From positions 124,001-188,000 of the forward strand of contig RSEH01000014.1 in the NCBI GenBank assembly GCA_006503475.1: DNA of 64,000 nt. The letters run 5' to 3'. The translations under genes and the position numbers were made by a program. Shown piece by piece: positions 55,729 to 64,000 of this stretch. This DNA is from Stentor roeselii. Taxonomy: Eukaryota; Ciliophora; Heterotrichea; Heterotrichida; Stentoridae. The notes beneath the pieces were generated by a model. The model saw nothing but the letters and a program-made list of their open reading frames with translations. It was not told the DNA's origin and did not search any database. The number at the start of each line of letters is the position of its first letter. Position 1 is the first letter of the stretch.

Positions 55729-56532
55729 ATGGATTCAAATGACAAAGATCACTTCGTTAGAACTAACCAGTTCTATATCGCTCAGGTCAACTCAATGGAA
55801 ATTAAAATCAGTGAACTCAAGGCACAAATTCACGCGAAAGACTTCGAAATCGATTATTTAACTAGCAAGTTATCCACTTCTAAAAGAGATTCAGGGAAAT
55901 CTCGGGATCAGCACGAGTTAGAGTTGATGCTTAAGATTTCTCAACAAGAAAATGAACTGCTTAAGGGAAAAATCTCGGAATTTCAAGAAGTTCACATTTT
56001 AAAGAGTCAACTTGAACAAGCTCTGCATATGAAAAGTGTTTTTGAGGAAAAATATCGAGAGCTTAAAACCAAGTCTATGCTTGATGACAAGTCAAGCGAG
56101 AATTACTATGAAAAAGATGAAACTATTAAAAGTCTTCAACAAGAACTGGAAAATTGTCAAAAAATATTGGAACAGAATAATGAAAAAATGAAAGATGACA
56201 GGAATGAAATCAATGAACTTAAGCAGGAACTTCATCAAAAAAACCTCGAAATAATAGAACTTAAGAAAAAAACCAGCAGTAATCCAGGAATTTTCCGTGC
56301 TGACTTGAATAAAGATGTAGTCAGAAACTTCCACCCAACAACAACATTTACATCTGGACGTTCTGGATCAGCAAACAATTCTCGTAAAGTCAGCCCGGAT
56401 ATAAAGTCGATAAAATCTAAAAACCTTCGAAACAACCTTCAGTATCATTCACCAAAGCCTAGCGCAGATGCTCCATTAAGACCCAAAATCGTGAGTATTT
56501 CACTTGAAAGCACATTGCAACAGCATAATTAA
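55729..56532 (+). CDS. coiled-coil hypothetical protein (267 aa)
   Basis: Unrecognised. A long coiled coil covers about residues 20-190 (NSMEIKISELKAQIHAKDFE; HQKNLEIIELKKKTSSN), followed by a Ser/Arg-rich, probably disordered tail (TTTFTSGRSGSANNSRKVSP). The frame opens at 55666, but the first 21 residues are hydrophobic and in AT-rich leader-like DNA. MDSNDKDHFVRTNQ at 55729 has the usual start context (ATAATAATG) and begins the polar, protein-like sequence, so it is preferred. Role unknown. Confidence 0.65.
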   Translation: MDSNDKDHFVRTNQFYIAQVNSMEIKISELKAQIHAKDFEIDYLTSKLSTSKRDSGKSRDQHELELMLKISQQENELLKGKISEFQEVHILKSQLEQALHMKSVFEEKYRELKTKSMLDDKSSENYYEKDETIKSLQQELENCQKILEQNNEKMKDDRNEINELKQELHQKNLEIIELKKKTSSNPGIFRADLNKDVVRNFHPTTTFTSGRSGSANNSRKVSPDIKSIKSKNLRNNLQYHSPKPSADAPLRPKIVSISLESTLQQHN

Positions 56533-56864
56533 TTCAATCCACGAAATAGGGTGTTAACTCAGAGATCCATGGAAAAGTAAAAAATAATTCCTATAACTAA
56601 AATTTTCAAAGTAAAAATGATAAAAATCAAGATTTCTTCAAAATTCTTCAAAATCATTTCACTAAATCCACTTTTCCTCTCTTTAAAACAATAAACCTCT
56701 TCAATCCAAACATCTTTATGACCTTTCTAATCCTCCTACAATATGACCGGGTAAATCCTATAAAACCAATAAATTTTCCCTAAACCCTTAAAACCCGACC
56801 AATAAAAACCTTCCAAAATCCTAAATTTTATAAAAATCACATAAATCCATCCTCCTGTATAAAA
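56533..56864. other. intergenic, 332 bp, A+C-rich
   Basis: Strongly A+C-rich on the plus strand, with telomere-like CCCTAAACCCTTAAAACCCG at 56778-56797. No ORF or RNA gene seen. Confidence 0.65.
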
Positions 56865-57332
56865 ATGAACTTAAATAAGAACCTTTTGTCCCAACAACTG
56901 AAAGAAAGTCCAGGATGTCTTTCAATATGCACGAAATGTTCTTTAAGTTACAAGACTTCAAGTAGTCCCGAAGGCGATACGCTGAAGAAAGTTGGAACTG
57001 TTGACGAGTTGAGTTGTGATTGTGAGGATTCTCATAATGAACACCCAGCCCCTCTCGACTTTAACATGGACTCAAAGGCGATACTTCAAAGTATTCGCAG
57101 GAAAAGGTCAGCGAAGACTCCAAGTAAAAGTATAAAGCTTCAGCTTAACCAGCTTAAAGAACAAATAAAAATTCTTAACTTTCGAGCTGGAAACTGTGAA
57201 GGCGAACTCAGGGTTAAAGAAAAGGAAATAAGTGAACTTAAGGATATCATGATTGGACTAAAAAAAAACTTACAGGATCAGGTTGAGGATAAAGTCGATC
57301 AAAGCACTTGTCAGGCTTGTCTGTTGTTTTAG
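56865..57332 (+). CDS. small coiled-coil protein with C-terminal CaaX box (155 aa)
   Basis: Family not recognised. The first 60 residues contain scattered Cys (CLSICTKCSLSYK; LSCDCEDSHNEH). Residues about 75-145 are basic then coiled coil (SIKLQLNQLKEQIKILNFRA; GELRVKEKEISELKDIMIGL). The protein ends CQACLLF: the last four residues, CLLF, form a CaaX box, and an extra Cys lies two residues upstream, so prenylation and possibly palmitoylation are predicted. A membrane-anchored coiled-coil adaptor is the simplest reading. It is flanked left by A+C-rich and right by G+T-rich DNA. Confidence 0.68.
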   Translation: MNLNKNLLSQQLKESPGCLSICTKCSLSYKTSSSPEGDTLKKVGTVDELSCDCEDSHNEHPAPLDFNMDSKAILQSIRRKRSAKTPSKSIKLQLNQLKEQIKILNFRAGNCEGELRVKEKEISELKDIMIGLKKNLQDQVEDKVDQSTCQACLLF

Positions 57333-57577
57333 ATTAATTAATTGTTAAGCTTTGGGATTTTTGTTTAGAAGAGTTTGGGTTGGGTTAGGTGAAAGGTTTA
57401 TTTGGGAGAATGATGAGAGGATTTTTAGAGTTTAGGGTTTTTTTTTATTTTTTTGAAGGTGATAAGAATATTATGATTTATTGACTGGAGATCAATAGGC
57501 TTCAAATTTTCTAATAATCATTTAAAATACTTAATTTTCACTAGTCATGACATTATTTATTTTAAGTTAGAAAAAAT

Positions 57578-59563
57578 TCATTTAAATTCACCTTCAGTCC
57601 TCTTCAAAATATTCTCAACAAGTTTTTCCTTAACCTGCCTGATAAGTTTTCTTCTCATCACATCAGTATCCTTAATTTTAGTTTTAATATCCTTGACCGC
57701 AACTCGAACCTTACACTTCATTTCACAAGGACAAGAATTCAGATAAGACTTAAAAAATTCAGGTCTTGGAATTTTTTTAAACAGAGGAAAAAGTCTTTTT
57801 CTGTTAAGATTTTCAACAATCCTTTCTTCAGTAGTGACGACATCATCTTTATGTAGCTCCTGGACCAGTTCACCAAGCGACTCGTAGTTATCCTGTATTT
57901 TTTCCAGATATTTTAAAACTTCCAGTCCCTTTTGATTGACAAGTTCATTAAAAGCAAAAGCAGGAACCAAGTATCCCCTGATAAAATTAAGAGCTCTGAA
58001 CACAGCAGGAGATTCCACATCTTTAATCACATAAAAGTCTCCTAAAACCAGATGTTTATTCAGAACTCCAATAGTCTGAAACCCTTTATGTGTAAAAATC
58101 CCTACTTCCACCTGTCCATTCAAAATAAAATAAAGTTCATTCACTTTACTTTCAGAGTAAATCACGATTTCATGGCAAGCAAAAAAAAAAGGTTTCATGA
58201 AATGAAGCAGGCTGAACTTTTCCTCATCCAAGAAGTTAAAAAAGTGACAATACCTCCAAAACATGTCACTAAACAAATACTCTAAAATCTCTTCTTTTAT
58301 CTTAACAGGAAGTTGTTTAAAAAGTTCATCAGGGATATTTTCAAAGTCGACTCTCGTCTCATCAGAAGAGTTCTGCAAAGATTTTAGCCTGTCATATTTC
58401 CAGTAATTTGAAAAATGTGCAAAAATTTTCCCTTTAAGCTGATTTGGAACTGCATGAATTTTTTCTTCAATTGAAAACATCCACAGTTGAAGATTGATCA
58501 ATTTATTATTTCTTCCTGATAAGTCCTGCAGTTTATTGATGATTGTGATTGACTTGCCCATCATGAATGCGAACCAGGTGGGTCCAGCTAACAAAAGAAG
58601 AATCGCGAATCCCATTTCGTACTTATTCGTTGCATAAAAGTCTCCATACCCTACAGTGACAAGAGTAGTAAAAATGAAGTACCAGGTCTTCATGAAATTT
58701 GTGTACTCGTCTTCATGTTCCATTCCGAAGTTGCTGTAAAAAGAATTGGATTCTTGTTTTTTTCTTATTATAAAGTCCACATAGTAAAACCAGATGCAAG
58801 CTAAAAAAAAAGTCATGTAAAACATTATGATTATCTGCTTCAGGATCTCCCACAAATGAATCACTCTCATTCGGAAGTTCTTAAAATTACGAGTTTCTTT
58901 TCTATACACCCATCCTGCAAGAACTTCTGAAATTTTCAAGATTTTCACTAAATCGAAAAAATGTCTCATTCTGGAAATCCTCAGAAGTCTTAAAAAATAC
59001 TCCACATTGTAATGTCCCCAAAAGTGTAAAGGAATTAAAGATCCTAAGTCGAAAAAAAGTCGAGTTTTTGCATAGTTTCTTAAAATTACTTTAAGATTTC
59101 TCACTTTTCTATTCTTTTTATCAGTATACTCTGAAAAGAACTGAGAAATAAAGTCTATCAAAAACAAGCACCACACAACTAAGTCGAAATTATAAGTTAA
59201 GTTGGTTTCTTTAGATAACGCCAGGAAGTAAAGAGAAGAAGTGACTGAATAAATAACTAAAAACTTCATCAGAATGTCAAAATTTTGCTTATAGGGATTT
59301 GACTGAGATATCGTTAACTTCTCGTGTTTTTGAAGATATGCTTTTGTTCGATCAGTCCTTGAACGGATCAGAGAATCGTGAAGAAAAGCACGATTTGAAT
59401 CTGAGATCCTCCGAGAACTACAAGTTTTTGCGAAGGGAGGTGGGCTTAAGTCTTCTAGCTCTGAACCTTGCATTGAACTTCGAAGAGCTGATGTCCCGAG
59501 AATGTCGAGTTTTTGTTTCATTGTGTCAAAGTGATCTTGGTTGATTACTTGATAGACGTTCAT
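57578..59563 (-). CDS. six-TM K+ channel with cNMP-binding-like domain, paralogue B (661 aa)
   Basis: Same architecture as the gene at 46859: S1 (IYSVTSSLYFLALS), S2 (FDLVVWCLFLIDFISQFFSE), S4 (LRLLRISRMRHFFDL), S5 (IIIMFYMTFFLACIWFYYVD), filter TVGYGD near residue 302 with FYATNKYEM, S6 (GFAILLLLAGPTWFAFMMG), C-linker (LPVKIKEEILEYLFSDMFWR) and a cNMP-like domain. The cassette reads LVLGDFYVIKDVESPAVFRA, without the expected GE and R-T-A. Compared with paralogues C and D it is a more distant tandem member. Expected in cell or ciliary membrane, shaping excitability. Confidence 0.92.
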   Translation of the reverse strand: MNVYQVINQDHFDTMKQKLDILGTSALRSSMQGSELEDLSPPPFAKTCSSRRISDSNRAFLHDSLIRSRTDRTKAYLQKHEKLTISQSNPYKQNFDILMKFLVIYSVTSSLYFLALSKETNLTYNFDLVVWCLFLIDFISQFFSEYTDKKNRKVRNLKVILRNYAKTRLFFDLGSLIPLHFWGHYNVEYFLRLLRISRMRHFFDLVKILKISEVLAGWVYRKETRNFKNFRMRVIHLWEILKQIIIMFYMTFFLACIWFYYVDFIIRKKQESNSFYSNFGMEHEDEYTNFMKTWYFIFTTLVTVGYGDFYATNKYEMGFAILLLLAGPTWFAFMMGKSITIINKLQDLSGRNNKLINLQLWMFSIEEKIHAVPNQLKGKIFAHFSNYWKYDRLKSLQNSSDETRVDFENIPDELFKQLPVKIKEEILEYLFSDMFWRYCHFFNFLDEEKFSLLHFMKPFFFACHEIVIYSESKVNELYFILNGQVEVGIFTHKGFQTIGVLNKHLVLGDFYVIKDVESPAVFRALNFIRGYLVPAFAFNELVNQKGLEVLKYLEKIQDNYESLGELVQELHKDDVVTTEERIVENLNRKRLFPLFKKIPRPEFFKSYLNSCPCEMKCKVRVAVKDIKTKIKDTDVMRRKLIRQVKEKLVENILKRTEGEFK

Positions 59564-59784
59564 TACTGGACTTGATAATATTGAAGAGAATTAATGAATA
59601 TTCAAATAAGGAATGCTTCAAAGATTGAGTTTTATTTTGATTAAAGTAACAATAGGAATTATTATTGTAAATGTTCTTAACTTTGGTATTTGTGTGAATT
59701 TTAGAAATTTTTAGTTCGAATATCGATATAAATAAATTTTGATAGTTTCAAACAATTTAAATCAAATAATTTTCTATTCATTAC

Positions 59785-61809
59785 CTAACTACGGCAACTC
59801 ATATTCTTCATTGCTAACTTGATTATTTTTTCCTTCAGGTCAGTAAGGAGAACTCTTCTACAACTATTCGAATCTTTGACAATCCTCGAAATATTGCATA
59901 TTTCTTTCTGGATAATACAATCATTTTTATCCAAAATATCATCATCATCATTAGGAATCAAATCAAAAGTCTCTAAAAAATTATGAGGATTTTCAGTTTT
60001 CAACAAATTTTCAAATCCTAAGCTTTCAATATTGATTTTTGAAGATTCTTGATAGAACTTATCGATTTCTTCATAAATTTTATGAGATTGTTGGATATGA
60101 GTTCCGAATCTGCTCAGATTCAATTTTTTTAGTTCATTGATGACGAAAGCTGGAATCGTATAACACTTAACATTAGTATGAGCGTAGTAATAAACTTGAG
60201 GCCTCGTATTTGTCAATATGTAATAATCGCCGATAATGAATTCCTGTTTAAGTTTCATTGAAGCCAGTATGTAGTTCTTGAAATTTATCTTTTTTGATGG
60301 GTCATCTAAAAGGGGGCAGTTTGGGTCTAAAATTGAAACCAAGACTGTCCCTTGTGTTAAGAAAAGCATTTCATTCACATTTTCATTCGCCTTTAGTATA
60401 AACTCTCCTCTTTGGTACATTTTGGGTTGCATAAAACGGCAAATCACGTATTTCAACTCCCCGACAGCATTGAAAAATACTTTGTAAGTGTAAAAAACAT
60501 CTGAAAATAAATAATCCAGTAATTCTTGTTTATATTTGTTTGGAAGACTGTCAAAAAAAGGATTACTTGATCGGAAAGGGTCAAAGTTACTTTCATCTGA
60601 ATCATTAAAAATTGTGTCAAGTCTGTCATTTTTCCATAAGTTCAAAAAATGATTAGAAATATTTTCTTTTAAATCATTTGGTATCGAGTTATGCATTTTT
60701 TCAATACTTGAAAACCAGATTTTTAGAGCAGTTCTCTGAAAATCATTACTCATTCCTGAAGCGTACTCCTGAATGATTCGAATAGTACTACCCATCATAA
60801 AAGCGAACCAAGAAGTTCCAGCAAGTACTAAAATAATAGCGAATCCCATTTCATACTTATTCGTCGCATAAAAGTCTCCATATCCAACAGTGACCAAAGT
60901 AGTAAAAATATAATACCAAGTTTTCACGAATCTCTTCTCTGTAGAGTCTACCTTCAAATTAAAATTTTCAATAAAACTATTAGGTTCGTTTTTTTCGTTT
61001 GAAATATAATCAGTGAAGGAGTACCAAAGACAAGCTAAAAAGTAAGTGGCAAAAAGCATCTTCAAGACCTGAACTAACATAGAAATCATCATGCTTAGTT
61101 TGAACCTCAGTTCCTTTTTATCTAAACATTCAGCTTTATAGACAAGTGAAGCAAGGAACTCGATAACTTGATTATTATAAATGAAATCGAATATTTGATT
61201 TATTTTGGCAATTCTGGTCAGTCTTAAGATATATTCAGCGTCAGGGTGTCCAGCATATCTCAGAGGTATCAAAGCGATGAGATCTAGGAGAAAGTAAGAC
61301 TTGAGGTACCTTACAGAGATCATTTTTAAGTTTCTGATGCGGTTTCGATGTTTATCGATGTATTCTGAAAAGAAGTTCAGGATAAAGTCAATAATAAACA
61401 TCACCCACACAAAAAAATCGAAGGCTTCTACCGGTTGGCTCAATGAATGAAATGCGAGCAAGTAAAGACTGCTGATGAGTGAGCAAAAGATGAGAAGTAT
61501 CATAAGAGAATCGAATAATCGTTTTGCAAGATGGTCTCTTGGAATCACGTATTTTTTGTGTCTATCAAATCGAATTCTATCTCTCAGTACTTGATTTTGA
61601 TCTGTGCTTTCAGGTACAAGTTGATTATCCTCCTGAGATAATCCAAGGCTTTCTGTTAGATTTAATGATTGTTGTCTTGAAAGTTTGGGTGATTCGATTC
61701 TGTTGTAACTTTCTACTTTATTGTTGAGGGTTCCTAACAGTTGCATTCTCATCTTTTGAGTTAAACTTTGATTGTTGCTTCGAAGAGCATTTTGCAATTG
61801 AAAGTTCAT
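59785..61809 (-). CDS. six-TM K+ channel with cNMP-binding-like domain, paralogue C (674 aa)
   Basis: Architecture as above: S1 (LMILLIFCSLISSLYLLAF), S2 (FDFFVWVMFIIDFILNFFSE), S4 (LRLTRIAKINQIFDF, only three or four basic residues), S5 (LKMLFATYFLACLWYSFTD), filter TVGYGD, S6 (GFAIILVLAGTSWFAFMMG), C-linker, then a degenerate cNMP fold (FIIGDYYILTNTRPQVYYYA). It is highly similar to paralogue D over S2 to the C-terminus, also at nucleotide level around the pore, so the two are a recent tandem duplication. The weak S4 argues against strong voltage sensing. Confidence 0.93.
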   Translation of the reverse strand: MNFQLQNALRSNNQSLTQKMRMQLLGTLNNKVESYNRIESPKLSRQQSLNLTESLGLSQEDNQLVPESTDQNQVLRDRIRFDRHKKYVIPRDHLAKRLFDSLMILLIFCSLISSLYLLAFHSLSQPVEAFDFFVWVMFIIDFILNFFSEYIDKHRNRIRNLKMISVRYLKSYFLLDLIALIPLRYAGHPDAEYILRLTRIAKINQIFDFIYNNQVIEFLASLVYKAECLDKKELRFKLSMMISMLVQVLKMLFATYFLACLWYSFTDYISNEKNEPNSFIENFNLKVDSTEKRFVKTWYYIFTTLVTVGYGDFYATNKYEMGFAIILVLAGTSWFAFMMGSTIRIIQEYASGMSNDFQRTALKIWFSSIEKMHNSIPNDLKENISNHFLNLWKNDRLDTIFNDSDESNFDPFRSSNPFFDSLPNKYKQELLDYLFSDVFYTYKVFFNAVGELKYVICRFMQPKMYQRGEFILKANENVNEMLFLTQGTVLVSILDPNCPLLDDPSKKINFKNYILASMKLKQEFIIGDYYILTNTRPQVYYYAHTNVKCYTIPAFVINELKKLNLSRFGTHIQQSHKIYEEIDKFYQESSKINIESLGFENLLKTENPHNFLETFDLIPNDDDDILDKNDCIIQKEICNISRIVKDSNSCRRVLLTDLKEKIIKLAMKNMSCRS

Positions 61810-62291
61810 TATTTATAAGTGATTGTGAAAAATGTTGAAATTGAATTAAGAAATAAATATAATTTATATAAGATAAGTATAAGTAATCACTTATAAAGAT
61901 ATAACTGTCTTATAGCGATATTTCTAAATATATTATTGAAACAATCTAATATTTCAAGCTCTTTTATTTGTTTTATGAAACATGAGTTAAGACTCAAAGT
62001 AATCAATCAATAGATTTGTTTCTAATCTCAAAGTTATCGATAGTTTAGTTTCTATTCCATCTTCCTAAATCATTTTATTACTAACATAATATCACTATAA
62101 TAAAGAGAACAATTTACAAATATTTCTATAAATAATTTTCTATTAGTCCTAAATTCAGGTGCTTATCGTCTAAGACACTGTTTATTAACCGAAATCCACA
62201 TCTCGTTCATAAATACTTTCATCTATAAATAGAATACTTTTTCGTTTATTTAAAACCATATCAAATTAATGACTACCTCTATTAATCATAC
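61810..62291. other. intergenic, 482 bp
   Basis: AT-rich spacer between two minus-strand channel genes. It is not obviously duplicated with the other spacers. No feature seen. Confidence 0.6.
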
Positions 62292-64000
62292 CTATTCACT
62301 AATTAAATGCTTCCAGCTCAAATTTATAACAGCTAGATTAGCAATTTTTTCCTTTAAATGAGTCAAAAGAACTCTTCTATCATTATTAAAATCTTTTACA
62401 ATTTTCGAAACCTTATCAATTTCTTTATGTACAAGACATTCATTTGTTAAAAAATGCTGATCATCTTCAAATAAATCAGGAGATGTTTCCAAAATCTCTG
62501 CAGATTTTTCAGTTTTCAACAAATTTTCATATCCCGTGTCTTGAGGGTGATCTCTTAAAGTTTGTTCATAGAACTTATCAATTTCATCATAAATATGTTT
62601 AGACTTCTCGATATACTTATCAAATTCTTCTCTATTCATTTTCTTTAATTCCTCGATGACGAAAGCTGGCATCATAAATCCTTTAGTATTTGACTTAACA
62701 TGAAAAAAAACTCGAGGTTTCATGTTTTTCAATACGTAATACTCACCAATTATACAATTTTTTCTTAGTCTAAGTGATGCTATTGTATAATCGCTGATGT
62801 CAATACTATCAAGTACATCTTCTGACAAGGGGCACTTTGAACTTAAGATTGAAACAAAAACGTTCCCTTGTGACAAGAAAAGTATTTCATTAACCTCTTC
62901 ATTTGCCTTTAAGATTATTTCGCCTTTTTGGTATAGCCTTGGCTGAAGAAATCGGCAAATCACGTATTTCAAGTCGCCTACTGTATTAAAAAATATTTTA
63001 TATGTGTAAAAAATATCAGAAAATAAATACTCCAGCAAGTCTTCTTGAATTCTGTTTGGAAGAAGGTCGAAAAAAGAATTACTTGATCGAGATGGATCAA
63101 AGCTGCTCTCATTTGAATCATTGAAAATTGAATCAAGTCTGTCATTTTTCCATAGGTTTAAAAAATGAAGAGAAATTTTTTCTTTTAAAGTTGTTGGAAT
63201 TGAGTTATGCATTTTTTCTATACTTGAAAACCAACAGTTTAATGAAGTGGTTTGGGCTGAATTGCCTGTTTCAGCATCATACTCCTGCATGATTCGAATA
63301 GCAATCCCCATCATAAAAGCAAACCAAGAAGTTCCAGCAAGTACTAAAATAATAGCAAATCCCATTTCATACTTATTCGTCGCATAAAAATCTCCATATC
63401 CAACAGTAACCAAAGTAGTAAAAATATAATACCAAGTTTTCACAAATCTTTTATCTGTAGGATCATCTTGTAAATTAAAATTTTTTATAAAATCAACAGA
63501 TTCATTTTTTTCCCTTAAAATAAAATCAATATAATAATACCAAAGACAAGCCAAAAAATAAGTCGCAAAAAACATTTTTAATACTTGCACAAACATAGAA
63601 CTCATCATATTCAGTTTATACCTCAATTTCTTTTTATTCAAACATTCAGCTTCATATACCAGTGAAGCAAGAAACTCAATGATTATATACTTGTCAACCA
63701 AAGTGAATATTTTATTGATTTTGGCGGTTCTGAGTAGTCTTAAGATGAACTCGCCGTTAGGGTGTCCAGCATATCTGAGAGGTATCAAAGCGATGAGATC
63801 AAGGAAAAGGTAAGACTTTAAATACCTTTCAATGATCATTTTTAAGTTTCTGATACGGTTTCGACGATCATCAATATATTCTGAAAAAAAGTTCAAGATA
63901 AAATCAAGAATAAACATCACCCAGACAAAGACATCAATAATTTCTGCAGCTTGATTCATTGAATGAAATGCGAGGAAGTAAAGACTGCTGAGAACTGAGT
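62292..64000 (-). CDS. six-TM K+ channel with cNMP-binding-like domain, paralogue D (partial, 5' end off window)
   Basis: The frame is open to the right edge. The Met at 63959 is internal, because upstream codons SSLYFLAFHS match the end of S1 of paralogue C (SSLYLLAFHS). Visible: S2 (IDVFVWVMFILDFILNFFSE), S4 (LRLLRTAKINKIFTL), S5 (LKMFFATYFLACLWYYYID), filter TVGYGD, S6 (GFAIILVLAGTSWFAFMMG), C-linker and a degenerate cassette (CIIGEYYVLKNMKPRVFFHV). At least 568 residues are in the window, lacking only the N-terminal tail and most of S1. It is the nearest relative of paralogue C. Confidence 0.92.
   Translation of the reverse strand, partial: SVLSSLYFLAFHSMNQAAEIIDVFVWVMFILDFILNFFSEYIDDRRNRIRNLKMIIERYLKSYLFLDLIALIPLRYAGHPNGEFILRLLRTAKINKIFTLVDKYIIIEFLASLVYEAECLNKKKLRYKLNMMSSMFVQVLKMFFATYFLACLWYYYIDFILREKNESVDFIKNFNLQDDPTDKRFVKTWYYIFTTLVTVGYGDFYATNKYEMGFAIILVLAGTSWFAFMMGIAIRIMQEYDAETGNSAQTTSLNCWFSSIEKMHNSIPTTLKEKISLHFLNLWKNDRLDSIFNDSNESSFDPSRSSNSFFDLLPNRIQEDLLEYLFSDIFYTYKIFFNTVGDLKYVICRFLQPRLYQKGEIILKANEEVNEILFLSQGNVFVSILSSKCPLSEDVLDSIDISDYTIASLRLRKNCIIGEYYVLKNMKPRVFFHVKSNTKGFMMPAFVIEELKKMNREEFDKYIEKSKHIYDEIDKFYEQTLRDHPQDTGYENLLKTEKSAEILETSPDLFEDDQHFLTNECLVHKEIDKVSKIVKDFNNDRRVLLTHLKEKIANLAVINLSWKHLISE

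Noticed and set aside
62292-63959. Complete 555-residue channel starting at Met 63959
   Set aside because: Upstream codons match the end of S1 in the neighbouring paralogue, so the gene continues past the window edge.
1-64000. Transposons, virus-like elements, CRISPR arrays
   Set aside because: No transposase, reverse transcriptase, integrase, capsid or polymerase domain, terminal repeats or spaced direct-repeat arrays were seen.

Overview
The window reads as macronuclear DNA of a heterotrich ciliate, most likely Stentor or a close relative. It is AT-rich and gene-dense. Conserved domains run without in-frame TAA, TAG or TGA, so the standard code is used. Wherever a conserved gene appears interrupted, removing a 15-nt (once 16-nt) GT...AG segment restores it. 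Ten such introns are visible, and all ten have an A at intron position 10. Tiny 15-16 nt introns with a standard code are the published hallmark of the Stentor coeruleus macronuclear genome.

Layout. 1-8.1 kb: a partial SETD3/SETD6-like methyltransferase, a small ORF, a coiled-coil protein, a C2-like multipass membrane protein, a WD40 protein and a three-exon coiled-coil gene with a long charged repeat. 8.4-17.5 kb: a small protein, an SNF1/AMPK-related kinase (with a hidden in-frame intron), a PP2C phosphatase, a kinesin-1-like motor and a kelch/EGF cell-surface protein. 18-22.5 kb: a putative secreted protein, a Myb factor, an RRM protein, a B-box/kelch protein and a tesmin/LIN54 CXC protein. 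23.2-29 kb: two tandem alpha/beta hydrolases sharing an intron position, three unrecognised proteins and GID8. 29.9-33.3 kb: a large receptor-like membrane protein, followed by a 1.9-kb gene desert. 35.2-46.6 kb: a DENND4-like protein, a catalytically dead USP, a small membrane protein, a DYRK kinase, a coiled-coil protein, a DHHC palmitoyltransferase and exportin-T. 46.9-57.3 kb: a K+ channel, an EML-like WD40 protein with an N-myristoylation motif, an NDR kinase, a P2X-family channel, two small charged proteins, a NIT1-like amidase and two coiled-coil proteins, one ending in a CaaX box. 57.6-64 kb: three tandem K+ channel paralogues, the last running off the right edge.

Together the genes are ordinary eukaryotic housekeeping, signalling, cytoskeletal and membrane-excitability genes. 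No operon-like pathway is evident. No transposon, virus-like element, CRISPR array, rRNA or convincing tRNA was seen. The points most worth a second look are a P2X-family receptor that appears to lack all the canonical ATP-contacting residues, a receptor with two periplasmic-binding-like modules joined to a non-GPCR membrane domain, the K+ channel array, divergent start codons only 10-11 bp apart, an A+C / G+T strand skew that points into genes from both sides, and GC-rich perfect hairpins inside coding sequence.
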